A DNA stretch of 64,000 bases from an uncultured Rhodospirillales bacterium (GTDB taxonomy: Bacteria > Pseudomonadota > Alphaproteobacteria > RF32 > CAG-239): assembly GCA_902761715.1 (NCBI GenBank), contig CACWLK010000011.1, positions 19,228-83,227 of the forward strand, written 5' to 3'. Positions 47,146-56,329 of this stretch are shown here, one piece after another. Under the pieces are notes generated by a model that was not told the origin of the DNA, did not search any database, and was given only the letters and a program-made list of their open reading frames with translations. A program made the translations under genes and the position numbers. The stretch's first letter is position 1. Every line of letters begins with the position of its first letter.

Positions 47146-47613
47146 TTATTCGGTTTTTATTTTGATTTTTTTAGATGTTTCTTCCTTGGCTGCTGTCTTG
47201 GGAACAGTGATAGTCAAAATTCCGTTTTTGAAAACAGCATCAATTTTTGATTCATCTATATTTTTGGGCAGACGAACCGAACGACTGAACGAGCCGGAAG
47301 ACATTTCTTTGACATAGTAGTCTTTGCTCTGCTCTTCGACCTCTTTCTGGCGGGTACCACTCAAGGTCAAGATGCCGTCTTCAATTGACAAGTTAATGTC
47401 TTTTTCTTCCATACCCGGAAGTTCGGCTTTAACTTCAATCTTGTCTTTAAGGTCAGCGACGTCCATTTTAGGCTCGGCCTGTACATGCTGAAGTCCTAAA
47501 AACGGTTGATTCCACATGCTGTTAAACGGGTCATAAGTGTTTATGGTTTGTGCGGATGCCGGAAATGAGCTTAAAACCGTTGCCGCCATAAGCGGAAGTA
47601 TAATTTTTTTCAC
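47146..47613 (-). CDS. Small heat-shock protein with signal peptide (periplasmic Hsp20)
   Basis: 155 residues from the GTG at 47613, which has AGAGGT 9 bases upstream; an earlier GTG at 47622 is nine bases longer. The start MKKIILPLMAATVLSSFPASA is a clear Sec signal. The mature part is an alpha-crystallin domain (DVADLKDKIEVKAELPGMEE, DGILTLSGTR, FKNGILTITVPK). Hsp20 proteins are normally cytosolic holdases, so export is unusual. It is 13 bases behind the cytosolic paralogue and likely co-transcribed. Confidence 0.85.
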   Translation of the reverse strand: MKKIILPLMAATVLSSFPASAQTINTYDPFNSMWNQPFLGLQHVQAEPKMDVADLKDKIEVKAELPGMEEKDINLSIEDGILTLSGTRQKEVEEQSKDYYVKEMSSGSFSRSVRLPKNIDESKIDAVFKNGILTITVPKTAAKEETSKKIKIKTE

Positions 47614-47625
47614 TGTAATCACCTC

Positions 47626-48090
47626 TTATTTTGAAGAAATTTCAATTTTTCTGACTTTGTTGGGCAATGGTTCACGCTTGGGCATATCAATGGTCAAAAC
47701 GCCCTTGTTGAATTTTGCGGCAATCTTGTCATCTACAATATTGTCAGGCATACGAATTGAACGGCTGAAAGAGCCGTAAGAGCACTCTTTGAGGTAGTAG
47801 CCTTTGTTCTTTTCTTCGTTTTCAGATTTTTTCTCACCGCTGATGGTCAATACACCGTCTTCAACCGACAAATTGATGTCTTTTTCATCAATTCCGGGGA
47901 GTTCGGCTTTGATTTCGAACTTATCTTTAAGCTCGGCAATGTCAAGTTTTGGAGATAGTGAGTTCCGGCTCTCGTTGCCGTCAAACGGAGTCATAAAGGC
48001 ATCAAAAAGGCGGTTTATGTCGGACTGTAATCCCCATACGTCGTTGTTACGCGGTTCTACGTTATTTTTTCTTAAAATCAAGTGTGACAT
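47626..48090 (-). CDS. Small heat-shock protein Hsp20 (cytosolic)
   Basis: 154 residues from the ATG giving MSHLILRKNNVEPRNND; AAGGAG lies 8 to 13 bases upstream, and the upstream extension to 48126 has none. N-terminal DINRLFDAFMTPF, then the alpha-crystallin domain (DIAELKDKFEIKAELPGIDE, DGVLTISGEK, FNKGVLTIDMP). It holds unfolding proteins. Its leader carries an RpoH-like promoter and a possible RNA thermometer. Confidence 0.93.
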   Translation of the reverse strand: MSHLILRKNNVEPRNNDVWGLQSDINRLFDAFMTPFDGNESRNSLSPKLDIAELKDKFEIKAELPGIDEKDINLSVEDGVLTISGEKKSENEEKNKGYYLKECSYGSFSRSIRMPDNIVDDKIAAKFNKGVLTIDMPKREPLPNKVRKIEISSK

Positions 48091-48147
48091 AATCTTTCTC
48101 CTTATCTTAAAAAATCTTTGTGCCATGTTGTCGCATGGCTTCTAATA

Positions 48148-48179
48148 TCTATGTAGGAGCGACTTGTTTTAAACGCAAG
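48148..48179 (-). promoter_or_regulatory. Candidate sigma-32 (RpoH) promoter of the hsp20 pair
   Basis: On the minus strand CTTG, 18 bases, then CCTACATAG, close to the alphaproteobacterial RpoH form CTTG-N17/18-CYTATNT. It would give a leader of about 50 bases that includes the hairpin at 48122-48139 (GCCATG / CATGGC). Confidence 0.5.
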
Positions 48180-48300
48180 AGGGAGAGAAGATTTTTTTTG
48201 AGAAAATTAACGTTTATGATGAATTTTACATTTTTAACATTTTCTCGGAAAAATCCGAAAATACTATAGTTTTGAAAAAGGCTAAAATGCCCCAAACAAA

Positions 48301-48345
48301 AAAATGTTAAACTTTGTGCGGATTTGTAGGAAAGTTTAACATTTT
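48301..48345. repeat. Perfect 15-bp inverted repeat, intergenic
   Basis: AAAATGTTAAACTTT / AAAGTTTAACATTTT with a 15-base loop, in the 330-base divergent region between hsp20 and the small lipoprotein. Apart from this and the RpoH-like promoter I see nothing in the gap. It could be an operator for a dimeric regulator or a small non-autonomous element. Confidence 0.7.
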
Positions 48346-48424
48346 GAGTTTGTTCTTCTAAAATTTTCACGTTGACTTTTGAAATGCAAAAATTAATATT
48401 AATCTTAATATGACGAGGTAACAC

Positions 48425-48856
48425 ATGAAAAAAATATTGTTGTTTTTAGAAATATTTATAACAGCATGTAACAACTATGATACAGAATTCAAGAATCCGG
48501 TTTTTAACCAGCCATTGAGGCCTTTGAGTAGTGGAGCTGGTTATGTTTATTTGACAACGACAAGCATTGATTTTAGAACACCATTAGATAAAAATAAGAT
48601 TGATACGCAAGGCAAATGCGACCTTGTTGAAAACACACAAAATCGCATTACCTTAAATTGTCAGGTAGAAGGTTGGGGTAAAACATATAATAGGTATTAT
48701 ACTTATATTATAAAAGAAATTCCCTTATTTATACCAAGTTGTCTACGCATTTTAGAGTATGCTTATGATAATCCGAAGAATTTTCCTAAAGATGAAATGT
48801 TTGCAAATAAATATTGTGTTACCCCGCCTGATTATATGAAATCAGAATCTGATTGA
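48425..48856 (+). CDS. Small lipoprotein, unknown
   Basis: 143 residues, signal and lipobox FITAC (Cys at about 15) followed by NNYDTE. Four further Cys. No family recognised. Its 3' end overlaps the convergent lysozyme-like gene by 15 bases. It begins four bases after the GAGG of GACGAGGTAACAC, a usable SD. Confidence 0.65.
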   Translation: MKKILLFLEIFITACNNYDTEFKNPVFNQPLRPLSSGAGYVYLTTTSIDFRTPLDKNKIDTQGKCDLVENTQNRITLNCQVEGWGKTYNRYYTYIIKEIPLFIPSCLRILEYAYDNPKNFPKDEMFANKYCVTPPDYMKSESD

Positions 48857-49798
48857 ACGAACCATTCTATCCGCCCAATCATTTCTTTCCTTACCAACAT
48901 TTGTGCGATGAACATTGTTAACGATGCCATTAATATCATGATTGTTTATAGCATTGTATAAATTAGGCCAGTTTTGCTTGTTCAATCCACCGGTATTATA
49001 TTGTATATCTAATAACACTTCTTTCAAAGGATTTGGAAAAGTATCAAAATCCGTAAATTCTTTGCGAACATGAGCTAAATCATTGATCATATGATTTTGT
49101 GCCATATTATATGCATCTTGTTCAGATATTTGCAAATTAGTGTCATTAAAAAAAGAATCTGCTGTTCTATTTCTGTTTAAATAATTTCCATTCAAGTCCT
49201 TTTGATTACTTAAATCTCTTAATTTATTATATCCAGATAGTTTTTGCATATCAGTCGCAGGATATCCATTAACATTAAAATTAACTTTCATAAAATCATT
49301 AAGATTATTAATATTTGCACCAGCTCCTGTTGTAATGTAACCTTTGCTATCTAAATATGGGTGTGTCTTAACTCTTTCAAATTCTTGGATATTATTCCAC
49401 ATCTTTTTATATAAATCATTATCAGAGATATAATTTGGATTATGAGTTACATCATTTGCCACACTAGGTAAATTATTTTGTGCGTACTGCACACCATTAT
49501 TCAGGTTGTTAGTCAGAGGATTAAGTATATTGTTAATATTGTTTTCAATATTTGTCATACCAAAACCATAGTTATTGGCTGAGTTTCCCCAAAAGTTGGT
49601 TGTATATTGCGGATAGTTTGAAGTAATGCCTTGAGCGTTATATTGAGCTTTCTGCTGATTTTCGCGTTTTTGCCGCGCGAATTGATACTCTAGTTCATCG
49701 CGGGTAGTAAAGCCATTATGATTAACACCATAGGTATCTATGCCACCCGTTCCTGTTTGATACCCGAATGGCGAGGTATATTTCGGATACATATCCAT
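48842..49798 (-). CDS. T4-lysozyme-like (GH24) peptidoglycan hydrolase
   Basis: 318 residues. About 1-130 is Asn/Tyr/Gln-rich and low complexity, possibly a delivery or targeting part, with no signal peptide. The C-terminal half is a GH24-type lysozyme: E141, then D150 and T156 (HPYLDSKGYITTGAG) align with Glu11-Asp20-Thr26 of T4 lysozyme with the same spacing, and DWADRMVRS matches the family's C-terminal motif. It cleaves the glycan strand. It may be a phage remnant or an effector. AAGGAG before the ATG sits inside a long inverted repeat. Confidence 0.8.
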   Translation of the reverse strand: MDMYPKYTSPFGYQTGTGGIDTYGVNHNGFTTRDELEYQFARQKRENQQKAQYNAQGITSNYPQYTTNFWGNSANNYGFGMTNIENNINNILNPLTNNLNNGVQYAQNNLPSVANDVTHNPNYISDNDLYKKMWNNIQEFERVKTHPYLDSKGYITTGAGANINNLNDFMKVNFNVNGYPATDMQKLSGYNKLRDLSNQKDLNGNYLNRNRTADSFFNDTNLQISEQDAYNMAQNHMINDLAHVRKEFTDFDTFPNPLKEVLLDIQYNTGGLNKQNWPNLYNAINNHDINGIVNNVHRTNVGKERNDWADRMVRSIRF

Positions 49799-49810
49799 TT
49801 CTTTTACTCC

Positions 49811-49852
49811 TTGTTAAAGTTAACGCAAAATTTTGCATTTTTACTTTAACAA
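49811..49852. repeat. Inverted repeat in the leader of the lysozyme-like gene
   Basis: TTGTTAAAGT / ACTTTAACAA arms (10 bp) with an inner GCAAAATTTTGC palindrome. It covers the start of the SD, so it could be an operator or hide the SD. Confidence 0.6.
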
Positions 49853-49896
49853 AGAGCAAAACTCCTGTCTATCCGGCGCTGCTGGCAACCGTTTAA

Positions 49897-50295
49897 CTAC
49901 ATCATGCAGGAGCTTTTCTTAAATTCTCGGTTGTTGGCTTGGGCTAACTGATTGAGCTTGATTTCCCAATTGCTGTTTTGATTTCTCCCCTGCTTTTGAT
50001 AAGAGATAAATTTCTTATACTGCAAATTTTTAAAATACTCTCTAAATGGTGCGTATTTTTCATCTTTGATTAAAGCTTTTCTTTTAGCTTCTTGCTTGCG
50101 GTCGCAGGTTATTATTGAATCTAAAACGCTGGCTCGCATATCGCTCCAATCAGTTCGGGCTTCTTCCAACATATCTAAGCTCCAAGCAATGATTTTTTCT
50201 TGTAAGCTTTTGTCTTTTGCCAAAGCTTCGTTATGCATAATCAGCATATTTAACTTGCGCGCGGCTTTAAGGGGTAAAGTTTCTTTATCGGTCAT
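49897..50295 (-). CDS. Hypothetical protein, 132 residues
   Basis: Basic helical protein (KLNMLIMHNEALAKDKS, CDRKQEAKRKALIKD) with no recognised family; AGGAAACAACA precedes the ATG. It lies directly upstream of the lysozyme-like gene on the same strand, and both may come from a phage-like element. Confidence 0.6.
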   Translation of the reverse strand: MTDKETLPLKAARKLNMLIMHNEALAKDKSLQEKIIAWSLDMLEEARTDWSDMRASVLDSIITCDRKQEAKRKALIKDEKYAPFREYFKNLQYKKFISYQKQGRNQNSNWEIKLNQLAQANNREFKKSSCMM

Positions 50296-50377
50296 TGTTG
50301 TTTCCTAAAACTGTAAGATTATACTCTTTAGTTAGGTAACAAAATAGACAAACGCAAGGGATAAGGAACAAGAAAAT

Positions 50378-50401
50378 GGGTTGGAATTTTTTCCAACCCA
50401 C
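50378..50401 (-). terminator. Intrinsic terminator of rplM-rpsI
   Basis: GGGTTGGAA / TTCCAACCC stem followed on the minus strand by ATTTTC. Confidence 0.7.
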
Positions 50402-50432
50402 CCAAAATAAAACGATTTTCTTTTTGTAAAGA

Positions 50433-50900
50433 TTAACGTTTGCTGAACTGGTAAGAACGGCGAGCTTTGGCAAGACCGTATTTTTTACGTTCAACAACGC
50501 GGTCATCACGGGTCAAGAAACCGGCTTTCTTCAATACAGCACGCAATTCCGGCTCGTATTCGTTAAGAGCTTTGGAAATACCGTGTTTGATAGCACCGGC
50601 CTGACCAGACAAGCCACCACCGCTAACTGTGCAAACTACGTCAAATTCGTTTACACGGTTGGTAACTTCAAACGGCTGGTTGATAACCATTTTCAAAACA
50701 GGACGAGCAAAATATTCGTCAATGTTTTTGCTGTTTACGGTAATGTTGCCTTTTCCGGGTTTGATCCATACGCGGGCAACAGCGTCTTTTCTCTTACCGG
50801 TAGCATAAGCACGGCCGAGTTTGTCGCGGTTTGGTTTGCGGGTTTCGGTCTTTTCAGCAGCTACGGTTTTAATATCTTTTAATGATTCAACTTTAGCCAT
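50433..50900 (-). CDS. rpsI: 30S ribosomal protein S9
   Basis: 155 residues. S9 core from [21 protein letters not shown] to the invariant basic end [17 protein letters not shown]. An N-terminal extension of about 30 residues is typical of alphaproteobacteria. Its ATG follows the rplM stop at once. Confidence 0.98.
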   Translation of the reverse strand: MAKVESLKDIKTVAAEKTETRKPNRDKLGRAYATGKRKDAVARVWIKPGKGNITVNSKNIDEYFARPVLKMVINQPFEVTNRVNEFDVVCTVSGGGLSGQAGAIKHGISKALNEYEPELRAVLKKAGFLTRDDRVVERKKYGLAKARRSYQFSKR

Positions 50901-51367
50901 TACAAAGCACTCCTCTTATTCTTCGGGTTTTTGGCTGCGAGATCCAAAACAATCGGATTTTGTGCAGCATGAGGATGATTTTCACCGGCATAAACTTTGA
51001 GCTTGGTCATTTGTTGACGACCAAGAGGATTGCGGGAAATCATTCTCTCGACGGCTTTTTCAATTACACGACCAGGGAATTTGCCTGCCAAAATCTTTGC
51101 AGGTGTGGTCTCTTTGATGCCGCCAATCCAACCGGTGTGTCTGTAATAAACTTTGTTGGTCATTTTCTTACCGGTCAATTTTACTTTATCTGCATTGATA
51201 ACGATAACATAGTCACCGCAGTCAAGGTTGGGAACAAAGCTGGGTTTGTGCTTGCCACGCAAAATCTTTGCAACTTCGGCAGCCAAACGGCCCAGAACAA
51301 CGCCTTGAGCGTCAACTACATACCACTTTCTTTCAATGTCAGAAGGTTTTGTAGCGTAAGTGTTCAT
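50900..51367 (-). CDS. rplM: 50S ribosomal protein L13
   Basis: 155 residues. [47 protein letters not shown] and [23 protein letters not shown] are diagnostic. Co-transcribed with rpsI in the universal order. Confidence 0.98.
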   Translation of the reverse strand: MNTYATKPSDIERKWYVVDAQGVVLGRLAAEVAKILRGKHKPSFVPNLDCGDYVIVINADKVKLTGKKMTNKVYYRHTGWIGGIKETTPAKILAGKFPGRVIEKAVERMISRNPLGRQQMTKLKVYAGENHPHAAQNPIVLDLAAKNPKNKRSAL

Positions 51368-51535
51368 ATTTTCTCTCTTTTATAAATATGGGTTAAATTC
51401 TTGGCTAATATACATTAAGATATTTTGTTGTCAACATAAAAAAACATATAAAAATCAAATAATTGATTGGCGGTATTATAATACCGTTTGTTAAGTTGTT
51501 GTTTTTGCTGGTTTGTTTGCAAATTCATTTTAAAG

Positions 51536-51564
51536 AAAAAGGCGGTTATTTTACCGCCTTTTAT
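51536..51564 (-). terminator. Intrinsic terminator of the cyclophilin gene
   Basis: AAAGGCGGT / ACCGCCTTT stem followed on the minus strand by T-rich sequence. A separate short hairpin CGGTATTATAATACCG lies at 51471-51486. Confidence 0.75.
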
Positions 51565-51581
51565 TTATTACCTGTTGCACC

Positions 51582-52130
51582 TTATTTTTGAAGGTCGGCG
51601 ACGACTTTCATTGAAACAATCTTGTCCGGATCAGTAACCATGCCGTTGGCGCCTGTGCCACGTTTGATATTGTCGACATATTCCATACCGGCAATTACCT
51701 GCCCCCAAACAGTATATTGTCCGTCAAGGAAGTTGGAATCTTTGAAACAGATGAAAAACTGGCTGTCTGCAGAATCAGGATCAGAAGCTCTGGCCATTGA
51801 AACTGCACCACGGCGGTGTGGCTTGTTGTTAAACTCGGCTTTCAAATTTTTTCCGCTGCCGCCGGTACCATTGCCCAAAGGATCGCCGGTTTGAGCCATA
51901 AAGCCCTCAATTACACGGTGAAATTTAAGACCATCATAAAAGCCCTGGCGAACGAGTTCTTTAATGCGGGCAACGTGGTTGGGGGCAACATCGGGAAACA
52001 TTTGAATAAGCACATCTCCGTCTTTGAGTTTTAAGAGCAATGTGTTTTCGGGATCATTGACCTCATAGGCATTGGCCGTGCCAAAAGACAAACCCAACAT
52101 TAACAATAAACTGCTGATAATTTTTAACAT
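51582..52130 (-). CDS. ppiA: Periplasmic cyclophilin-type peptidyl-prolyl isomerase
   Basis: 182 residues. Signal peptide MLKIISSLLLMLGLSFGTANA, then the cyclophilin fold: FHRVIEGFMAQTGDPLGNGTGG with the catalytic Arg, SMARASDPDSADSQFFI and FLDGQYTVWGQVI. It helps fold exported proteins. Seven bases overlap the mutS end. Confidence 0.93.
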   Translation of the reverse strand: MLKIISSLLLMLGLSFGTANAYEVNDPENTLLLKLKDGDVLIQMFPDVAPNHVARIKELVRQGFYDGLKFHRVIEGFMAQTGDPLGNGTGGSGKNLKAEFNNKPHRRGAVSMARASDPDSADSQFFICFKDSNFLDGQYTVWGQVIAGMEYVDNIKRGTGANGMVTDPDKIVSMKVVADLQK

Positions 52131-54802
52131 TTTAATATCTCCTTTAATTTATACAATTCTTCCAAGGCTTCTTTAGGGCTCAAACTGTCGGGATTGAGCT
52201 GTTCAAGAGCTTCTAACACCGGCGATTTTACAACTGCCGGCTTGGTTTGTTCTTTGAGCACGGCAAACAAAGGCAAATCGTCTGCCAGCTCTTTGATATT
52301 GCTATTCTTTTTGTCATTCTCAAGTGAGGAAAGTACCTGCTCTGCCCTTTTGATGACAACCTCAGGCAGTCCGGCAAGTTTTGCAACATGAATACCATAT
52401 GAACGGTCAGCGGCGCCGTCAATTACTTCATGCAAAAAGATAACTTCGTCATTAAACTCTTTTATTTTCATGCAATGAAGCGACATTTTGCGCAATTTGT
52501 TGACCAAAGATGTCAGCTCGTGATAGTGGGTTGCAAACAGAGCACGACTGCGGTTGACCTCGTGTAAGTGCTCGACCACTGCCCAAGCGATTGATAATCC
52601 GTCAAATGTAGCCGTACCACGTCCGATTTCATCAAGAATTACCAGTGAGCGTTCGTCGGCTTGATTCAAAATGCCGGCGGTTTCGACCATTTCAACCATA
52701 AAGGTAGAACGCCCGCGAGCCAAATCATCAGAGGCTCCGACACGTGAAAACAGCTTGTCTACAACACCAATACGTGCCGATGTTGCCGGAACGTATGATC
52801 CGGCTTGTGCCATAACTGCAATCAGGGCATTTTGGCGCAAAAATGTTGATTTACCGGCCATATTAGGACCGGTAATCAGCCAAATATTGCTGTTGGCACC
52901 GCCAAGGATACAATCATTGCCGACAAAACTGCCGCTATGCTCGTCATCAAGGGTGGCTTCAACAACCGGATGACGACCTTCAATAATCTCAAAATCAAGG
53001 CTTTCATCGACAACCGGACGGCAATAGTTTTTTTCTACCGCAAGGTCGGCCAAGGCAGCACCAATATCAAGCTCGCCTATGGCCTTAGCCGTGCGTGAAA
53101 TGTCATCAGAAGCGGCTTTTACCAAGGTCAAAAGGTCATCAAACAGTTTGAGTTCAATGGCCAAAGCCTTATCAGAAGCTGTGCGAATTTGGTTTTCAAC
53201 CTCAGTCAGCTCTACTGTGGTAAAGCGTACGGCGTTCAACACCGACTGACGATGAATAAAATTTTTGTTTTCGAGTATTTCAGTCGCAAATTTGACCGGA
53301 ACTTCAACAAAATAACCTATCAAATTGTTATACTTAATTTTGAGGTTGGCTATACCGGTGTCGGCGGCATATTTTTCCTGCATCTTCAAAATAATCTGGT
53401 GGCTGTTGTTTTTGAGCTCACATAGCTCGTCTAACGGCGGATAATATCCCTTGGCAATAAAGTTGCCGTCACGAGCCAGCAAAGGCAATTCATCCTTTAA
53501 GGCACGGTCAATCTCATCAACCAGATTTTCGTGATTGCCAAACTTGTTAATTATGCCAGAAACGGCTTCAGCATGCTTGGCAACAATATTGTCTGTGCCA
53601 AAATTGAGAATATTTTTGATTTGCGGTAACAATGCAAGAACCGATGCAACAGCACGCAAATCACGAGGTCCGCCACGACCGAGGCTCAAACGGGAAACTG
53701 CACGCTCAATATCGGCACTCCCTTTAAGCAATGTACGGATTTTGTCGCGGGCAGTCGGGGAGTTTACAAAAAAATCAATAACATCAAGACGGGCATTGAT
53801 CTCGTTTACGTCAAGCAACGGTCCGGCTATACGGGTGGCAAGCATACGAGCCCCGATACCGGTTACGGTACGATCAATAACACCTAAGAGAGAGCTGTTA
53901 CGGATTGCTGATGATGACTCTGTCAGTTCAAGACTGCGGCGGGTGGCTGCATCTATCTCCATGACGTGGTGTTGATATATTTTAGTCGGTTTTTCAATCC
54001 GTGGAATTTGCCCTTTTTGGGTAGTTTCTACATAGTCAAGCAACACACCGGCGGCGGTAATCTCTGCCCGAGAAAAAGAGCCGAAAACATCAAGGGTTTG
54101 CACATGAAAAAATTCAAGCAAATTATGTTTGGCATTTTCGCTGTTAAAACGTGCTTGAGGCAAAACTGAAAGTTGGCGACGATAATCGTTGAAAACCTCA
54201 AATATTGCCGGTGTTTGCAAGTAGCTGTCCGAAACCAAGATTTCAACCGGATTAAGGCGAGAAAGCAACCCCTGAAGTTGGGATTTTTCGTTGGAAGAAA
54301 CTATTATATTCTCAATGAAAAAATCTCCGGTCGAGAGGTCAAGCCATGAGGCTGCAAGAGAATCGTTTTGTCGGCAGAGGCTGAGCAAAAAATTGTTTTT
54401 GCGAGTGTCAAGAAGATTGTCTTCAGTCAATGTGCCGGCGGTAACCAATCGGATAACATCACGTTTTACAACTGATTTATAGCCGCGTTTTTTGGCTTCA
54501 GCCGGGTCTTCCATTTGTTCGCAGATGGCAACTTTGTAGCCCTGTTTTATCAGGCGGGAAAGGTAACTTTCATAAGCGTGAAAAGGCACACCGCACATAG
54601 GAATCGGATCGCCGTTATATTGTCCACGCTTGGTCAAAGTGATGTCCAAAGCTTTGGAGGCTTTTATTGCGTCTTCAAAAAACATTTCATAAAAATCACC
54701 CATGCGGTAAAAAAGCAGATATTCGGGATACGCTTTGCGTGTCTCAAAATATTGCTCAAGCATTGGGGTTATACCGTTTTTTTCTTTTTTTTCAGCAGTC
54801 AT
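52124..54802 (-). CDS. mutS: DNA mismatch repair protein MutS
   Basis: 892 residues, full length. Mismatch-binding FYEMF lies near the N-terminus (YRMGDFYEMFFEDA), and the ATPase holds Walker A GPNMAGKSTFLRQ and Walker B SLVILDEIGRGTATFDG plus ATHYHEL. Full-length MutS argues against a hypermutator explanation for the broken lipoprotein gene. Confidence 0.98.
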   Translation of the reverse strand: MTAEKKEKNGITPMLEQYFETRKAYPEYLLFYRMGDFYEMFFEDAIKASKALDITLTKRGQYNGDPIPMCGVPFHAYESYLSRLIKQGYKVAICEQMEDPAEAKKRGYKSVVKRDVIRLVTAGTLTEDNLLDTRKNNFLLSLCRQNDSLAASWLDLSTGDFFIENIIVSSNEKSQLQGLLSRLNPVEILVSDSYLQTPAIFEVFNDYRRQLSVLPQARFNSENAKHNLLEFFHVQTLDVFGSFSRAEITAAGVLLDYVETTQKGQIPRIEKPTKIYQHHVMEIDAATRRSLELTESSSAIRNSSLLGVIDRTVTGIGARMLATRIAGPLLDVNEINARLDVIDFFVNSPTARDKIRTLLKGSADIERAVSRLSLGRGGPRDLRAVASVLALLPQIKNILNFGTDNIVAKHAEAVSGIINKFGNHENLVDEIDRALKDELPLLARDGNFIAKGYYPPLDELCELKNNSHQIILKMQEKYAADTGIANLKIKYNNLIGYFVEVPVKFATEILENKNFIHRQSVLNAVRFTTVELTEVENQIRTASDKALAIELKLFDDLLTLVKAASDDISRTAKAIGELDIGAALADLAVEKNYCRPVVDESLDFEIIEGRHPVVEATLDDEHSGSFVGNDCILGGANSNIWLITGPNMAGKSTFLRQNALIAVMAQAGSYVPATSARIGVVDKLFSRVGASDDLARGRSTFMVEMVETAGILNQADERSLVILDEIGRGTATFDGLSIAWAVVEHLHEVNRSRALFATHYHELTSLVNKLRKMSLHCMKIKEFNDEVIFLHEVIDGAADRSYGIHVAKLAGLPEVVIKRAEQVLSSLENDKKNSNIKELADDLPLFAVLKEQTKPAVVKSPVLEALEQLNPDSLSPKEALEELYKLKEILKC

Positions 54803-54886
54803 TGTTATCTTGTTTTACGTTTATTAAATTTAAACGTATTATATATTACTATTCTTCATAGTCCATGTTTTTAGAGGATTTATGCA

Positions 54887-56329
54887 ATGTTTAGCCGTCG
54901 CGGTAAGATTTTTGAAATTGAAAAGGATTCCGGTTTTGCAACTCGTGTTTTGATGTTGTCTATGCCGTCTGCTTTGGTGTTTATGATGTTGGTAGCTTTG
55001 CATTTGTTGCCGGCAAGTATTGCGATTATGGCTTATTCATCAATTGTATTGTTCAATTTAGTGTGGCTGTTCCCGATGACATTTGAATTGCAACAGCTTA
55101 AAAAATACATCTTTAAACTGTCGCAGGAAGGTGTCGATAATATTGATAACCCCTATATGAGCGAGACCGAAACTCAGGATATTATCGATGCAATCAATGA
55201 AATGCATCGTTTTTGGAGCAATAAGGCCGAAACATTAGAGGCTCAAACAATCTCTGATACCGCGGTTTTGGATACATTGCCGGATCCGATTATGATGATT
55301 GATAAAACCGGAAGCATTTTGGGGGCAAACGCCTCTGCGCACAAGCTTTTTGGCGAAAACATTACCGAACGAAAAATTGAAGAAATTTTTAATTCAAATA
55401 ACTTTATTAATGCGGTTGCAAGGGTAATTGCGCAGGAAAGTGATGCCGAAAATTTGATATTTTACGTTTCAAAACGTGATAATGATGATGAAAACAAAAA
55501 ACTGTATGCTCACATCAAGCACCTGCCCTGGGTTTCAAAAGGAAGAGCGGTGGCCGTGGTTTCGATTTATGACCTGACTAAAGCTATGAAAATTGAAAAA
55601 ATGCAGTCTGATTTTGTGGCTAATGCCAGCCATGAATTGCGAACCCCGTTGTCTATTATATCAGGTTTTATTGAAACTTTGCAAACAACCGCTAAAGATG
55701 ACAAAGCCGCACAGGACACGTTTTTGAAAATTATGGGCGAACAGGCCGCATATATGGCGAATTTGATTGAAAATCTTTTGTCTTTGTCAAGGATAGAACT
55801 TAATCAGGACAAAACACCCGACGAACCGACTGTTATACAGCCAATCGTTGACGATGTTATCCACGCTTTGTCATTAAAAGCCAAAGAACACAATATTGAG
55901 TTTGAAACCAATTTATCATCGCAAATAAAACCGATTGTTGCCGACCGCGGACAATTGAAACAGTTACTACAAAACCTTTGCGACAACGCAATTAAATATG
56001 GTGATAGCGGTACAAAAGTTAAGATAAGTGCCAAAATGCAAGAGACAATTCCGCTGTCTACATCGTATCAGGTTGCGCAAGGACCGGCTGTTGCCATAAG
56101 TATTAACAACCAAGGCGCCGTAATCGGAAGCGAAGAAATTAATCGTCTGACCGAAAGATTTTATCGTATGCAAACGCATAAGGACAAAAATATTAAAGGA
56201 ACCGGGTTGGGACTGGCAATCGTAAAACACATTATTATCAGGCATCACGGCAATATGAAAGTAACGTCATCAAAACGTTACGGTACGACATTTACCGTAT
56301 ATTTGCCGGTTGAACAGCCCAGCGCTTAG
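54887..56329 (+). CDS. PhoR-like sensor histidine kinase
   Basis: 480 residues. Two membrane helices (about 20-64), a PAS domain (about 128-230, LDTLPDPIMMIDKTGSIL), HisKA with FVANASHELRTPLS and phospho-acceptor His249, and HATPase with NLCDNAIKYGD and GTGLGLAIVKH. The layout is that of PhoR. No response regulator is adjacent, so the partner is elsewhere. AGAGGA before the ATG supports the start. Confidence 0.88.
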   Translation: MFSRRGKIFEIEKDSGFATRVLMLSMPSALVFMMLVALHLLPASIAIMAYSSIVLFNLVWLFPMTFELQQLKKYIFKLSQEGVDNIDNPYMSETETQDIIDAINEMHRFWSNKAETLEAQTISDTAVLDTLPDPIMMIDKTGSILGANASAHKLFGENITERKIEEIFNSNNFINAVARVIAQESDAENLIFYVSKRDNDDENKKLYAHIKHLPWVSKGRAVAVVSIYDLTKAMKIEKMQSDFVANASHELRTPLSIISGFIETLQTTAKDDKAAQDTFLKIMGEQAAYMANLIENLLSLSRIELNQDKTPDEPTVIQPIVDDVIHALSLKAKEHNIEFETNLSSQIKPIVADRGQLKQLLQNLCDNAIKYGDSGTKVKISAKMQETIPLSTSYQVAQGPAVAISINNQGAVIGSEEINRLTERFYRMQTHKDKNIKGTGLGLAIVKHIIIRHHGNMKVTSSKRYGTTFTVYLPVEQPSA

